Shown: piece by piece, positions 1 to 9,600 of the stretch
Layout: every line of letters starts with the position of its first letter
Position numbering within the stretch: the first letter of the stretch is position 1
NCBI GenBank assembly: GCA_017522515.1
Contig: JAFWZH010000250.1
Span: 1-64,000, forward strand
Reading direction: 5' to 3'
Source: Clostridia bacterium
Lineage (GTDB): Bacteria > Bacillota_A > Clostridia > UBA1212 > UBA1255
Length of the DNA stretch: 64,000 bases
Notes under the pieces: generated by a model
Database searches by the model: none
The model's input: only the letters and a program-made list of their open reading frames with translations
What the model was told of the DNA's origin: nothing
Made by a program: the position numbers and the translations under genes

Positions 1-530
1 TATTTTCAAGGATTTCTCATAATACTCTTTTGCCATTGCAAGGTTGCCTTCCGCTTGATAGATTTCTCCAAGTTTAACATAGCTTACAGACAAATTTCTG
101 CGAGCTTCCACTGTATTTGTCTCTTTGGCAAGAGATTCAGCTATTTTCAAGGATTTCTCATAATACTCTTTTGCCATTGCAAGGTTGCCTTCCGCTTGAT
201 AGATTTCTCCAAGTTTAACATAGCTTACAGACAAATCTCTGCGAGCTTCCACTGTATTTGTCTCTTTTGCAAGTATCTCCCTTATTTTCAAGGATTTCTC
301 GTAATACTCCTTTGCCTTTGTAAGGTTACCTTCTTCTCTGAAGATATATCCAAGATTATTGTAGCTTACAGACAAATCTCTGCGAGCTTCCACTGTATTT
401 GTCTCTTTTGCAAGTATCTCCCTTATTTTCAAGGATTTCTCATAATACTCTTTTGCCTTTGTAAGGTTACCTTCCGCTTTACAGATAGCTCCAAGATTAT
501 TATAGCTTACAGACAAATCTCTTTTTAACA
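1..530 (-). repeat. 141-bp direct tandem repeats inside the TPR coding region
   Basis: The same block recurs at 1, 142, 283 and 424, an exact 141-bp period (47 codons). At least 3.7 copies are visible and the array continues past the left edge. Neighbouring copies differ by few bases, so the array is recent or kept uniform. Each copy encodes one TPR-like helix pair. Confidence 0.9.
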
Positions 531-1827
531 CACGTGACTCAGGGTATTTCTTTAGTGCACTTACACTAAACTCATGCATTTTTGCATATACGCTTTTAGC
601 TTTTTCAATGTTTCTTAATTCATAAATGAACCCACCTAAACTGTTCATCGCCCAAAAATATGTATCCGCACTATCTTCGCTTGGAGATTTCTCATATTCT
701 TGCTTGAACATAGTTACTAATTTTCTTTGCCACTCTATAGCCATCTCATAATCACGAGCTACACCTTCACCGGTTCTGTACATGGACACAAGTTTTTTAA
801 TTGCTTCTTTTACTCCGTCTTCTGCAGAAGACGTGATAAGCGAAAGTGCCTTAGCATGATCTACTTCTACGTCTACGCCGCCCAAATATGCAAGACCTAT
901 AAAGAAGTTGTGCTCCGGCGTGTCATTTTCGCGGATCGCTAAATTTTTTACAGCTTCCATCAATGCTTTTGACAATTCGCTGTCATCGTGTGCATCGGTT
1001 ACCGATGGTATTTCAGGATACTTTTCTTCTAACTCAGCTTTATCGGTTGGTGTCATCTCTGCAGGCAAAATGGGCTTATTTGATTTTTTTGCCATAGGGT
1101 ACTCTGTGGTCATTACGTAATTTTTCTCGTTTATCAGGTTTGGCGTTACTGTGAGTACAAACAGCTTGCTCTTTTCAAGTGCTGCTTTTATTGAATCATT
1201 GAAGTTCTCGCCGGGAGTGAGGAATTCATCGTACCATATTGCGATGTCTCTGCAAAAATCATTTTTATGAATTAAGCGCATAAGTTCCTGCGCATATTTG
1301 CGGTCTTTTTTTCTATAACTTAAAAATACATATGCATCAAATGCTTCGCGTATTTTCTGCGCAAGCTCGTCCCCGATTAGGACAGCCGATAAGTATTTTG
1401 TCAATTTTTCATCATAGCTTATCGCTGTATCATCTTTGTTGTTTTTGTCCAAATATTGCAGGTCGCCACACTTTTCGTTAAACAGTTTAACCAAGCCACT
1501 TTCTTGCATCAGCGGCAATACGGGAATATGATTTTCGACAGCAAATTTAAATTCTATATCTATTGCCCTGTTTTTTGTTGCAAGCAATCTCGTTGTTACC
1601 GGCATCACAAAAAGCTGCATTTCCTTCAGGTCTGCCAGAAATGCTTCGCTGTCGTACTCTGCAGTTGGTTCGGTGTCATACCACACCGCGCAGTTTTCTC
1701 TTATTAATATTTCGTCAGAAATTGTCTCAAAGTATCCCTGAAAGTCGTCGGGATGACAGCAGAAAAACACTTTTTGTTTTCCTTGCGGTGTCGTGTTGCC
1801 TCGTGTTTTATATGATAATTTTGCCAT
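1..1827 (-). CDS. Double-TIR, Sel1/TPR repeat protein (C-terminus off the window)
   Basis: The frame is open from an ATG at 1827 to the left edge (609 codons, no stop), so the gene is partial. A GGAGG ribosome site lies just upstream of the ATG. Two TIR/SEFIR-like modules are visible. The first, at residues 19-107, has VFFCCHPDD, VWYD and a possible catalytic Glu92. The second, at 165-255, has AYVFLSYRKKD, IWYDE and Glu242. A Sel1-like region follows at about 290-360, then 47-residue TPR-type repeats with the core pattern DLSVSYNNLG and AKEYYEKSLKI. Such TIR proteins are typically NAD-cleaving effectors or scaffolds, with the repeats sensing a partner. It is the last visible gene of the nine-gene operon, 78 bp after the permease. 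The TIR calls are firm for the second module and moderate for the first. Catalysis is inferred only from the Glu positions. Confidence 0.85.
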   Translation of the reverse strand, partial: MAKLSYKTRGNTTPQGKQKVFFCCHPDDFQGYFETISDEILIRENCAVWYDTEPTAEYDSEAFLADLKEMQLFVMPVTTRLLATKNRAIDIEFKFAVENHIPVLPLMQESGLVKLFNEKCGDLQYLDKNNKDDTAISYDEKLTKYLSAVLIGDELAQKIREAFDAYVFLSYRKKDRKYAQELMRLIHKNDFCRDIAIWYDEFLTPGENFNDSIKAALEKSKLFVLTVTPNLINEKNYVMTTEYPMAKKSNKPILPAEMTPTDKAELEEKYPEIPSVTDAHDDSELSKALMEAVKNLAIRENDTPEHNFFIGLAYLGGVDVEVDHAKALSLITSSAEDGVKEAIKKLVSMYRTGEGVARDYEMAIEWQRKLVTMFKQEYEKSPSEDSADTYFWAMNSLGGFIYELRNIEKAKSVYAKMHEFSVSALKKYPESRVLKRDLSVSYNNLGAICKAEGNLTKAKEYYEKSLKIREILAKETNTVEARRDLSVSYNNLGYIFREEGNLTKAKEYYEKSLKIREILAKETNTVEARRDLSVSYVKLGEIYQAEGNLAMAKEYYEKSLKIAESLAKETNTVEARRNLSVSYVKLGEIYQAEGNLAMAKEYYEKSLKI

Positions 1828-1905
1828 TATTGTGCCTCCGTTTGTTATGTTTTACAGTGTATATAACAGATGTTTTTGCAAATTTTCGCAAGCACATCCT
1901 AAATA

Positions 1906-3048
1906 TTAAAATAGTTTCAACAGGAACATAAACAATGTCAATATAATCAAAAACGCAAAATTAAAGAGTGAGAACATACCAATATAATACTTTGTTTTAC
2001 CTTGATTATGTTTTGTGTATTCTCTAAAAGTAATCAAACTAGCCAATGATGAAATCAAGGTTCCGACTCCTCCTATATTAACTCCAACTAATAGATCTTG
2101 ATAATTCATCGTGAATTGGGAAAGTAAAATCGCTGAAGGCACATTACTTATGCATTGACAAGACAATACGCTGAAAAGCAATGTATTCTTGCCCAAAAGC
2201 ATCGAAAACAAATCACGAACAGCTTCAATACGTGCCATATTTCCTGCAAAAACGAAGAAAAATACAAACGTAAACAGCAGACCGTAGTCTACCATTTTCA
2301 ACGCTTTTCTATCAACGAATAAAAGCACTGTGGGTATCACAATCAACCCAATCCAGTATGGTAATCCTCTAAATACTATAACAATTGATAATGCAAATAA
2401 CAAAAGATATAAGACTGTTTTCTTTGGTTCAAAAACTATTTTTTCATTTTTGAGGCTCAATGGCTCCGGTTTAACAAATACTATGCAGCATAAAGTAATC
2501 AGCATAACAGATATTATAAACGGCGGAGCCATAATACCCATAAACTCCAGATTATCTATTTCAAATTTGGAATATAAATACAGATTTTGAGGATTACCAA
2601 ACGGCGTCAGCATCCCACCTAAATTAGCTGCAATATTTTGCATTATAAATGTAAATGCCATGTATTTTTCCTTGCCTGTTGATGTAAGAACCAAGAAACC
2701 AAGAGGCAAAAAAGTCAACAACGCCATATCATTTGCAATAAGCATAGAGCCTATAAAAGTTATGTATACCAACACCAAAATACTCATGCGAGCTGTTTTA
2801 AAGAGTTCAACAACTTTGCGTGCAATCATATAAAAGAAATTAATATTCTTTAATGCGCACACGACAGCCAACACACAAAAGAGGCAAGTCAGTGTCTTAT
2901 AATCAAAATAACCTATATATTCTTTATCCACAGGTATTATGAAACTCGTGACAACTGCCGCTACAAAAGCAATACACATAACAGCATTCTTTTTTATAAA
3001 TGCCAAACACTTAGATGCAAATGAGTTTTTAACAGTCTCTGTCTCCAT
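1906..3048 (-). CDS. SLC13/CitM-type anion permease-like membrane protein
   Basis: This 380-residue protein is almost entirely hydrophobic, with about ten predicted membrane segments. A re-entrant-loop signature, NIAANLGGMLTPFGNPQN at about residues 137-154, matches the ion-transporter superfamily (SLC13, ArsB/NhaD, CitMHS). Family members move dicarboxylates, citrate, sulfate, arsenite or sodium; the substrate cannot be told here. It is a little short for SLC13 but has no visible break. The ATG overlaps the TAA of the TIR-LRR gene by one base (TAATG), so translation is probably coupled. A transporter inside this operon is odd: it could be a membrane effector or import a signalling metabolite. 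The family call is solid, the role unknown. Confidence 0.75.
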   Translation of the reverse strand: METETVKNSFASKCLAFIKKNAVMCIAFVAAVVTSFIIPVDKEYIGYFDYKTLTCLFCVLAVVCALKNINFFYMIARKVVELFKTARMSILVLVYITFIGSMLIANDMALLTFLPLGFLVLTSTGKEKYMAFTFIMQNIAANLGGMLTPFGNPQNLYLYSKFEIDNLEFMGIMAPPFIISVMLITLCCIVFVKPEPLSLKNEKIVFEPKKTVLYLLLFALSIVIVFRGLPYWIGLIVIPTVLLFVDRKALKMVDYGLLFTFVFFFVFAGNMARIEAVRDLFSMLLGKNTLLFSVLSCQCISNVPSAILLSQFTMNYQDLLVGVNIGGVGTLISSLASLITFREYTKHNQGKTKYYIGMFSLFNFAFLIILTLFMFLLKLF

Positions 3049-4697
3049 TAATCATTTTCCTTTTCAGATATTCTAGCTTCTTTGATACCATTTCTGCGAC
3101 AATAATCTTGAACAATAGATCCCTCATCACAATATACGGTTACAGTGTTTTCACATCCATCAAAAAGTCCCCATCCCAATTCTGTTATACTGCTTGGAAT
3201 AACAACCTTTTCAAGATTTGTACATCCTCTGAATGCACAATCGTCAATAACTGTAACGCTATCTGGGATTTCTACCTCATCCAGAAGAGCGCAGTTACAA
3301 AAAGCGCCTTCACCTATCTCGTGAACACTGTCCGGGATAGTAATACGATTAAGTTTCTTACATTCACAGAATGCCCAATCACTTATAACCGTAACGCTAT
3401 CCGGGATATCGTATTGTACCTCTCGACTGCTTGCAGGATAAGCAATGATAACAGATTTATTCTTGTTGAACAAGACGTGATCGCTACCCTCGCGTTTATT
3501 TGGTTCAGACTTATAGTGCTTATTTTTGCTTTCAACCTTAATTGATTTCAATGATTCACATCCACGGAAAGGCGCGTTACTGATACTTGTGACTGTCGAA
3601 GGTAAATTAATTTTCGTAAGAGAACGGCAGTTTTTGAATGCACTCTTACCAATTTTCTTAAGACCCTCACGAAGTTCGATTTTACCCATATTAATACATC
3701 CGTTAAAAGCAAGGTCATCGATTTTTGTTACTGTTTCCGGGATATCAATTTCCTCAAGAACAATACAATCTGAAAAAGCACTTTCGCCAAGAATCGTGAG
3801 TTTTTGAGGCAACTCTATGTGTTTCAAGCTTTTACAGCTGTTAAATACACCACCATATATTTCTGTTAAGCCCTGTGGCAACGCAACATCAACAAGATCT
3901 GCACAGTTTTCAAAAGCTCTTTCACCTATTTTAATACAGTTGTTTTTGATTATAAGCATCTTCATGGCAGTACAGTCACGAAAAGCACTTTCACCTATTC
4001 TAATAGTATTTTCCGGAATTTCCATTTCTTTAAGATTATTACATCCTCTAAAGCTTTCTAAACCAATAGCTTCCAAAGAATCGGGGAGCTTTATATGGTG
4101 AAGCGCTCTGCGTCCTTTAAATGCCTCTGCACTAATTTCCTTAATTCCATCATCAACTTCAATTGTTTTACCATTATCTTCGCATTTCATAAGTACATTA
4201 CCCTCAGTAGTCAATCTATCCATAGCTACTGCAGGCAGATCCCTTATCATTGATTTGATAAGCTTGTCCATATTATCCGAAGTGCTGTGATGCGTATTTG
4301 CAAGAAGAATTTGAAACGCAGGAGGAATGGTCGTGTTATCGAGATATATCGGATAAAGCCTCTTGTCATTTTCGCGAGCAACGATTATCTCCATTCCACA
4401 GAACGGCGAACTCATTGAGGACTCCGAAACAAAAAGTAATACTGCTTCCGAACCTTCTATTCTTTGACGAAGCTCATTTCTGAAATCATTTCCCGTTTCA
4501 CATGATTCGTCATACCACAATCTATACTTGCGATCATACAAAGCATCTAAAATTGGATATACTTTTTCTACATCTCTATGAGAGTAACTAACGAAAATAT
4601 ACGGTTCATTGCCTGTATATGCCTCAAATTTCGTCTGAATATTGATAAACTCTTCCTTTTTCTCATTTGGAATTTCTTTTGTTTTGCTGTTTGCCAT
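3048..4697 (-). CDS. TIR domain protein with BspA-type leucine-rich repeats
   Basis: This is a 549-residue protein. Residues 32-135 form a TIR domain: YIFVSYSHRD at the first strand, LWYDE at 60-64, and FCGMEI with the presumed catalytic Glu103 where NAD-cleaving TIRs carry it. Residues 165-535 are a run of 23-residue LRR_5 (BspA-like) repeats of the form I-x-x-x-AF-x-x-C-x-x-L-x-x-I-x-L-P-x-x-V, broken once by a longer loop near 410-425. No signal peptide is seen, so it is cytosolic. A TIR plus LRR layout resembles a sensor-effector, with the LRR face binding a ligand and the TIR acting on NAD. A strong AAGGAGG ribosome site supports the ATG at 4697. It lies 17 bp after the RyR protein and is coupled to the permease. 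The domain calls are firm; NADase activity is inferred. Confidence 0.88.
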   Translation of the reverse strand: MANSKTKEIPNEKKEEFINIQTKFEAYTGNEPYIFVSYSHRDVEKVYPILDALYDRKYRLWYDESCETGNDFRNELRQRIEGSEAVLLFVSESSMSSPFCGMEIIVARENDKRLYPIYLDNTTIPPAFQILLANTHHSTSDNMDKLIKSMIRDLPAVAMDRLTTEGNVLMKCEDNGKTIEVDDGIKEISAEAFKGRRALHHIKLPDSLEAIGLESFRGCNNLKEMEIPENTIRIGESAFRDCTAMKMLIIKNNCIKIGERAFENCADLVDVALPQGLTEIYGGVFNSCKSLKHIELPQKLTILGESAFSDCIVLEEIDIPETVTKIDDLAFNGCINMGKIELREGLKKIGKSAFKNCRSLTKINLPSTVTSISNAPFRGCESLKSIKVESKNKHYKSEPNKREGSDHVLFNKNKSVIIAYPASSREVQYDIPDSVTVISDWAFCECKKLNRITIPDSVHEIGEGAFCNCALLDEVEIPDSVTVIDDCAFRGCTNLEKVVIPSSITELGWGLFDGCENTVTVYCDEGSIVQDYCRRNGIKEARISEKEND

Positions 4698-4714
4698 AAT
4701 ATTTTTCCTCCTTG

Positions 4715-6535
4715 TTAATCATCATCTTTTTCTTGTTCATTTAGTGGCAAATCATAGAATGGCACTAAACAATGATGCATTTTTGCCAAATCATTTCTTG
4801 TTTTTTTCTCTATTGATCCCGAATAAATGTACCCTTCTGAACGCATATATGCATTCCAGCGGCTGTGTTCCAATATTCGAATAGCTACAAGTTCTTCCTT
4901 TGTGCGTTCCTCCGGTTTTTTCTCGATTCCAGGTATTCCACATAAAATTTTCATTTTACGATGAATAACAGAAGCCATTGATGATTTATAATTATAATCA
5001 TATTGCCAAAAATCGCGTTCGTCTCCCCACATAAGATGTCGGGCTAATGCGAGATCCTCAACTTCAGATCCAAGAATAACTTCCTCAGAATAGGCTTTTT
5101 TTCGGTCGCCAATGAAATCTATTTTATATGCTTCCTTCTTAAAGTTTACAATGTTAGCTAAATTATCTTTTTTATCTACATCATACACAACAGCCTGAAT
5201 GACAGGAAACATACCGGCTTGTGCAAACAACGTACGCAATTTTATCGCTGTAGCAATGTTATCTTCGTCATTACCTAAAGCCACAAACACATATGTTGTC
5301 TTGGGTAGACTCAAAAGATAATCCTCAAAACTTCTTGTACAAATATCTACTTTCGGGTGAATCGATATCTTATAATGAGCTTCTCCTACAGTCTCAAAAT
5401 CACCATTACGCTCATGATCCATCAATTCAGGACAAAGTGCAGCAAATCTGTCTGCAATATGCTTTTCTTTGTCAAATGAATTGATGCGAACCTCATAACC
5501 ATCCATTTGGCAGAACCAAGAAAGCGCCTTTGTCATTTCTGTACCATATCTGCCCATACCAATAACAACCGCATTAATCTCTTTTATTTTTTTCTCATTC
5601 TCATAGGCAGTAGAAAAAATTTTTTCAAATCCTGTTTCATAAAGATTTCTGCTTATAAGCGATTGAATATCATTAATTCTTCGCACCTTTATTTGGGGTT
5701 CAAGTTTCTTTTCGTCTACAACATCTTCGTTAAATGCATTTGCCAATAACAGCTCCGCCTCAGTGCGAGAAGAGAAAACATACAATCTTGTATTATCTCT
5801 ATATTTTAGTGCTTTAACTATTTTTAAGGACTGATTGATGTTTTCAGATTCATCCTCTCCCATTACAAAAAAGTACAAACTACTCTTCTTACTGTGAATA
5901 GCAAAATTGTTGGTGACTATATCTTTCTTAAAACAAATAGCTCCCAATTCTTTAGCCTGCTCAATCAACTCAAAAACTCCTTCTTCCTGCTTTTCAAAAA
6001 CATCTGTAAAAACAATCATTCTAGTTTTATGATCATTATCATACAAGCTTTTTGCCAGTGCAAGCGATTTTTCATTGAGCTCCGAGAAAATGTATGCATC
6101 AGTTTTAAAATGTGTAATATATCTTTTATATGCAGATATATTCTTAAAAAAGGACAATACAAAACCAAATGTTAATATAGGTGCGAGAACAAATAACACA
6201 GAAAATAAACACGAATATCCTTTAAAAAGTGCCGGGGGTAGACCTGCAATATTTGAGGCGACAAAATTAAATTCACCATCAACAATAAACAATCTTATCA
6301 TATTGTGCATTGAAATTAAAATTGTTTCAAAAATACCACACTCGGTATTTCCAAGTTCCTTAATATACAATGGAATAAATAACAATACTGCAGAAAACAC
6401 AACTCCTACAAACATTATTTTTGCAGGGTCCAACAATCTTCCGCTTTTATATCGAGATTTGGCACGGATAAAAGCAAACACGATTGACGAAAGCAAACTA
6501 ACAAAAGCAATAATAAAGAATATCGTCCATTTCAT
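4715..6535 (-). CDS. Membrane protein with Rossmann/RCK-like domains and C-terminal RyR domain
   Basis: This is a 606-residue protein. Three membrane segments lie near residues 3-25, 40-60 and 108-130. A first Rossmann-like region follows at about 140-265, then a second with the dinucleotide-binding motif GMGRYG at 326-331. The C-terminus, about 500-606, matches the RyR family: HSRW at 557-560, then Y-x-Y-S-G and K-M-H-H-C-L-V-P-F-x-x-L ending in an acidic tail. The layout resembles channel-associated RCK/TrkA-N proteins, but no potassium selectivity filter (TVGYG-like) is present. RyR modules are inferred to bind nucleotide-like ligands, so this may be a membrane sensor for a NAD-derived or similar signal. 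An AGGAG ribosome site precedes the ATG. The RyR and Rossmann calls are good; the ligand is unknown. Confidence 0.8.
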   Translation of the reverse strand: MKWTIFFIIAFVSLLSSIVFAFIRAKSRYKSGRLLDPAKIMFVGVVFSAVLLFIPLYIKELGNTECGIFETILISMHNMIRLFIVDGEFNFVASNIAGLPPALFKGYSCLFSVLFVLAPILTFGFVLSFFKNISAYKRYITHFKTDAYIFSELNEKSLALAKSLYDNDHKTRMIVFTDVFEKQEEGVFELIEQAKELGAICFKKDIVTNNFAIHSKKSSLYFFVMGEDESENINQSLKIVKALKYRDNTRLYVFSSRTEAELLLANAFNEDVVDEKKLEPQIKVRRINDIQSLISRNLYETGFEKIFSTAYENEKKIKEINAVVIGMGRYGTEMTKALSWFCQMDGYEVRINSFDKEKHIADRFAALCPELMDHERNGDFETVGEAHYKISIHPKVDICTRSFEDYLLSLPKTTYVFVALGNDEDNIATAIKLRTLFAQAGMFPVIQAVVYDVDKKDNLANIVNFKKEAYKIDFIGDRKKAYSEEVILGSEVEDLALARHLMWGDERDFWQYDYNYKSSMASVIHRKMKILCGIPGIEKKPEERTKEELVAIRILEHSRWNAYMRSEGYIYSGSIEKKTRNDLAKMHHCLVPFYDLPLNEQEKDDD

Positions 6536-6617
6536 AAATCTCTTCTCCTATCTTATAATTGATATTCATCAGTTAAAACACCTTATTTATTGTTTTTTCA
6601 CAACATTTGTAATATTA

Positions 6618-9600
6618 TTATTCTTCATCAAAATAGAAATATAATACAGGTACATTTTGTGGAGCAGATACGGCAACAGTGCCTTCTAAGAGTTTCCTAT
6701 GTCTGTTTTTAGAAAGCTTTTGCGTTGCCATTTCTACCACATTGTGAATTGCCTTATGCGTACAGAGCTTATCTTTAACATGTTCACGCAGTGGCAAATT
6801 ACTAAAGCGCAATCCCACACTGAATCTACCCATTTCTCGCTTATCATAATTCTCTGCAGCACGCACAAAAGCATCTACGATAAGATTTATGTCATAACTA
6901 GTGAAGTATGCCTTATTATAACGAAAATACTCATGGTTCGTATATGCTATCTGCTTAATGCTATCAGGGAAAATATCATGTCTCGGCATATGAAAACAAA
7001 CATCACTCTGCGGAGCCATAACAAATTCATTATAAGGCACACAACAGTAATTATATTGTACCAAATCAGAATTTTCACTTCCCGTGTTAGTGTTAGAAGA
7101 ATCTCCCCATGTGGGGTCAACATAATAAACACCCTTTCCGATCTTTATCATATTGAATGCATGACATGAAGTTCCGCAGGCATCATCCTCGCTTATTACG
7201 TGTCCGCATACTAAACCAATAGACTGGGCAAGATACTGCATAGCCACAGCATATCCGGCACAAACAACTTTATGCTCAACCAAAGCACTGTAAAGAGACC
7301 TCAAGTTGTCATCTTTAGTCAAATCCTTACCATTGCCCATAGCCAAACCTCTACCATCATAATCTAAAGTCAATATCAACCTTCTGTAAATTTTCAAAAA
7401 GGCCTCATATGGGTCTGTTTTCTTTGATATGCCCTTAATAAAAGGTTTTGCGGCTTTACGAAGCTCTTTGCGTTTCTTTTCGATTTGTTTAATATCAATT
7501 TTACCGTATGCATCTTTACAACGATAATTAACATAAAGCGACGTTGCAGAATACTTGTATCCCTCAACCCAAAACAACTCAGGAAAATCGCAAATAACAA
7601 AATAGTAAATTCTTTGAACCGCAGCACTGGACAATCCCCCTATTGAGATAGGCTCTTCGCTATAATCAAAACACGCTCTAGTAAGCTCATTATAGAATCT
7701 AATTTCAGGGTTTATTTTTTCTTCCTCCTCGTACGGAACAATTTCCTCGCCCGAAGGTTTCTTCCAGAACATCCACGATTTTTTCTTCTTCTTTGTTTCT
7801 GAATTCTTCGATTCTTTCGAGTTTTTCGCTTCTTTTGCGTCTTTCGCGTCATTTGAATTACTAGAATCATTCATGTCGCCACTTTCTGCAGGTTGCTCAT
7901 CAGTAGAATCCGTATTTTTCTCTTCAGTATCAACAGTATTCTCCGATTCGTCGACAACTACCTTAGATTTGTCAGTATCGTCGTTCTTAACTTTTTCCTC
8001 TGCATTTTCCTCAATATCTTCTTCTGTTTCAGCCTTAGAAACGTCTTCCTCCTCCTCGTTATCTATACGCTGTTTTTTAAGATATCTCTTCCAGAATCTC
8101 GGAAGCATATCGGGATGATACAGTTTATCATCGATATCCTCGCCAAAATCATCATCATATTCATTGCTTTCCGGTTCTTCTGTGCTGGCAACAAGAAAAG
8201 AGAATGAGGTCTTTTTTACTGTACTGTTTGCTGCAGACTTATCATTTGACTCATCATCTTCTCCGGCATTCGGCGAAATATTGCTTTCTGCACCTTCAGT
8301 ATCCGAATTACCAGTATCATCAGCCGAGCCATTTTCAATAGCTTCATCTGATATTTCATCTTCAACATAATCATTTTTCATGGTAGTAGTTCCATTTATG
8401 TATATGTCAATCTCATCGATTATATCTCTTATACTATTCGGCAACGCATTGTAAATCCACTTTGCACTTTCGTGCTTTTCAAGACTACGCAAATACAAAA
8501 GTTCCTCATAGTATACCTGAGCCTTTGACTGCGGTACTGACAATTTATTGTCTGTTTGCCAAAGTTCAATAATACCGCGCAAAATCGAAACTTCAACATT
8601 AGTTTCAGGATTATCTCTTTCAACAGATATAATTCGATTGAGTTCATTAAGCTTATAATAATATTCGCTCAACACCTGATTTTCCTCTAGGCTGTACAGT
8701 GAATCAATTTCGACACTCGCTTCTCCGAACTTGATTTCAGAATAGTTCTTTTCAAGATACTCCCTTACTTTCTTATACAGTTTAACAAGAAGCTTCTTGT
8801 CGCTTACTGTGTTAAAGCACTCGACACAGATATATCGATGGTTGTCAAAGCGCTCATATCTGCCACTTTCAACAACTTTATGACAAAAAGCGCAGCGTTT
8901 TTCTTCTTCTTCAACATCAACATCATTAGCTGTTTCAAAGTCCTTCTGACCATCATCACTAAGACGCCAATTGAAACCTTTGAACAACTCACAAAGATTC
9001 ACAAGATCATAACACTCAGGCAACGACTCTCCGCCAAAGTATATATACTGCTGTTTGTCTTCATGTTTCTGTAACCAATGTAAGTATGAATACACATTTG
9101 CCAAAAATTCCTGCATATAAAATGCAGAAAGGTCATAGAACCAATCGGTAACACCAACATCTTCTGAACAGTCATTAATAAACAGGAAACGCATTTTCTT
9201 GCTGTCCGTATCAGTAAATGCTTCAGATGCTGACTTTATGTATGGATACAGTGTTCTTATACGGTCAATTTCAGATTTTGCCTCATTTTCGTCGTCAAAC
9301 GGCAATTTTTCCGCAAGAATTGGAACAATGGCAATACAGTGGTATGCATGAGGGAATATTGTCTTTATAAATTCATTGAAAACTGCACTGAGGAGCATAC
9401 GCATTCCGTCGTTACACTCCATACGGCAAATGATTTCAACATGAAGCGCCTTTCCTTCTTTTATATTACGGACGTTGCGTTCTTTAACGTGAGGATTACC
9501 TTCTGCACCACGATAAAAATCTATAGTCTGTCTGTCTGTCGTAATCGAATAGAAACCATACGTCTCGCCAATATACTCTATACGGCTTCTCGTTACCCTA

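Noticed and set aside
55..528. Plus-strand open frame with repeated ISASFHCICLF segments
   Set aside because: It is the antisense shadow of the TPR repeats and lacks a ribosome site.
1..530. Regular repeats as a possible CRISPR array
   Set aside because: The unit is 141 bp with no unique spacers and it is an in-frame protein repeat.
4715..6535. Potassium channel assignment
   Set aside because: No TVGYG-type filter is present; only the Rossmann domains resemble channel regulators.
8811..8897. DA1-type peptidase after the zinc knuckle
   Set aside because: The knuckle is similar but no HExxH-type motif follows.
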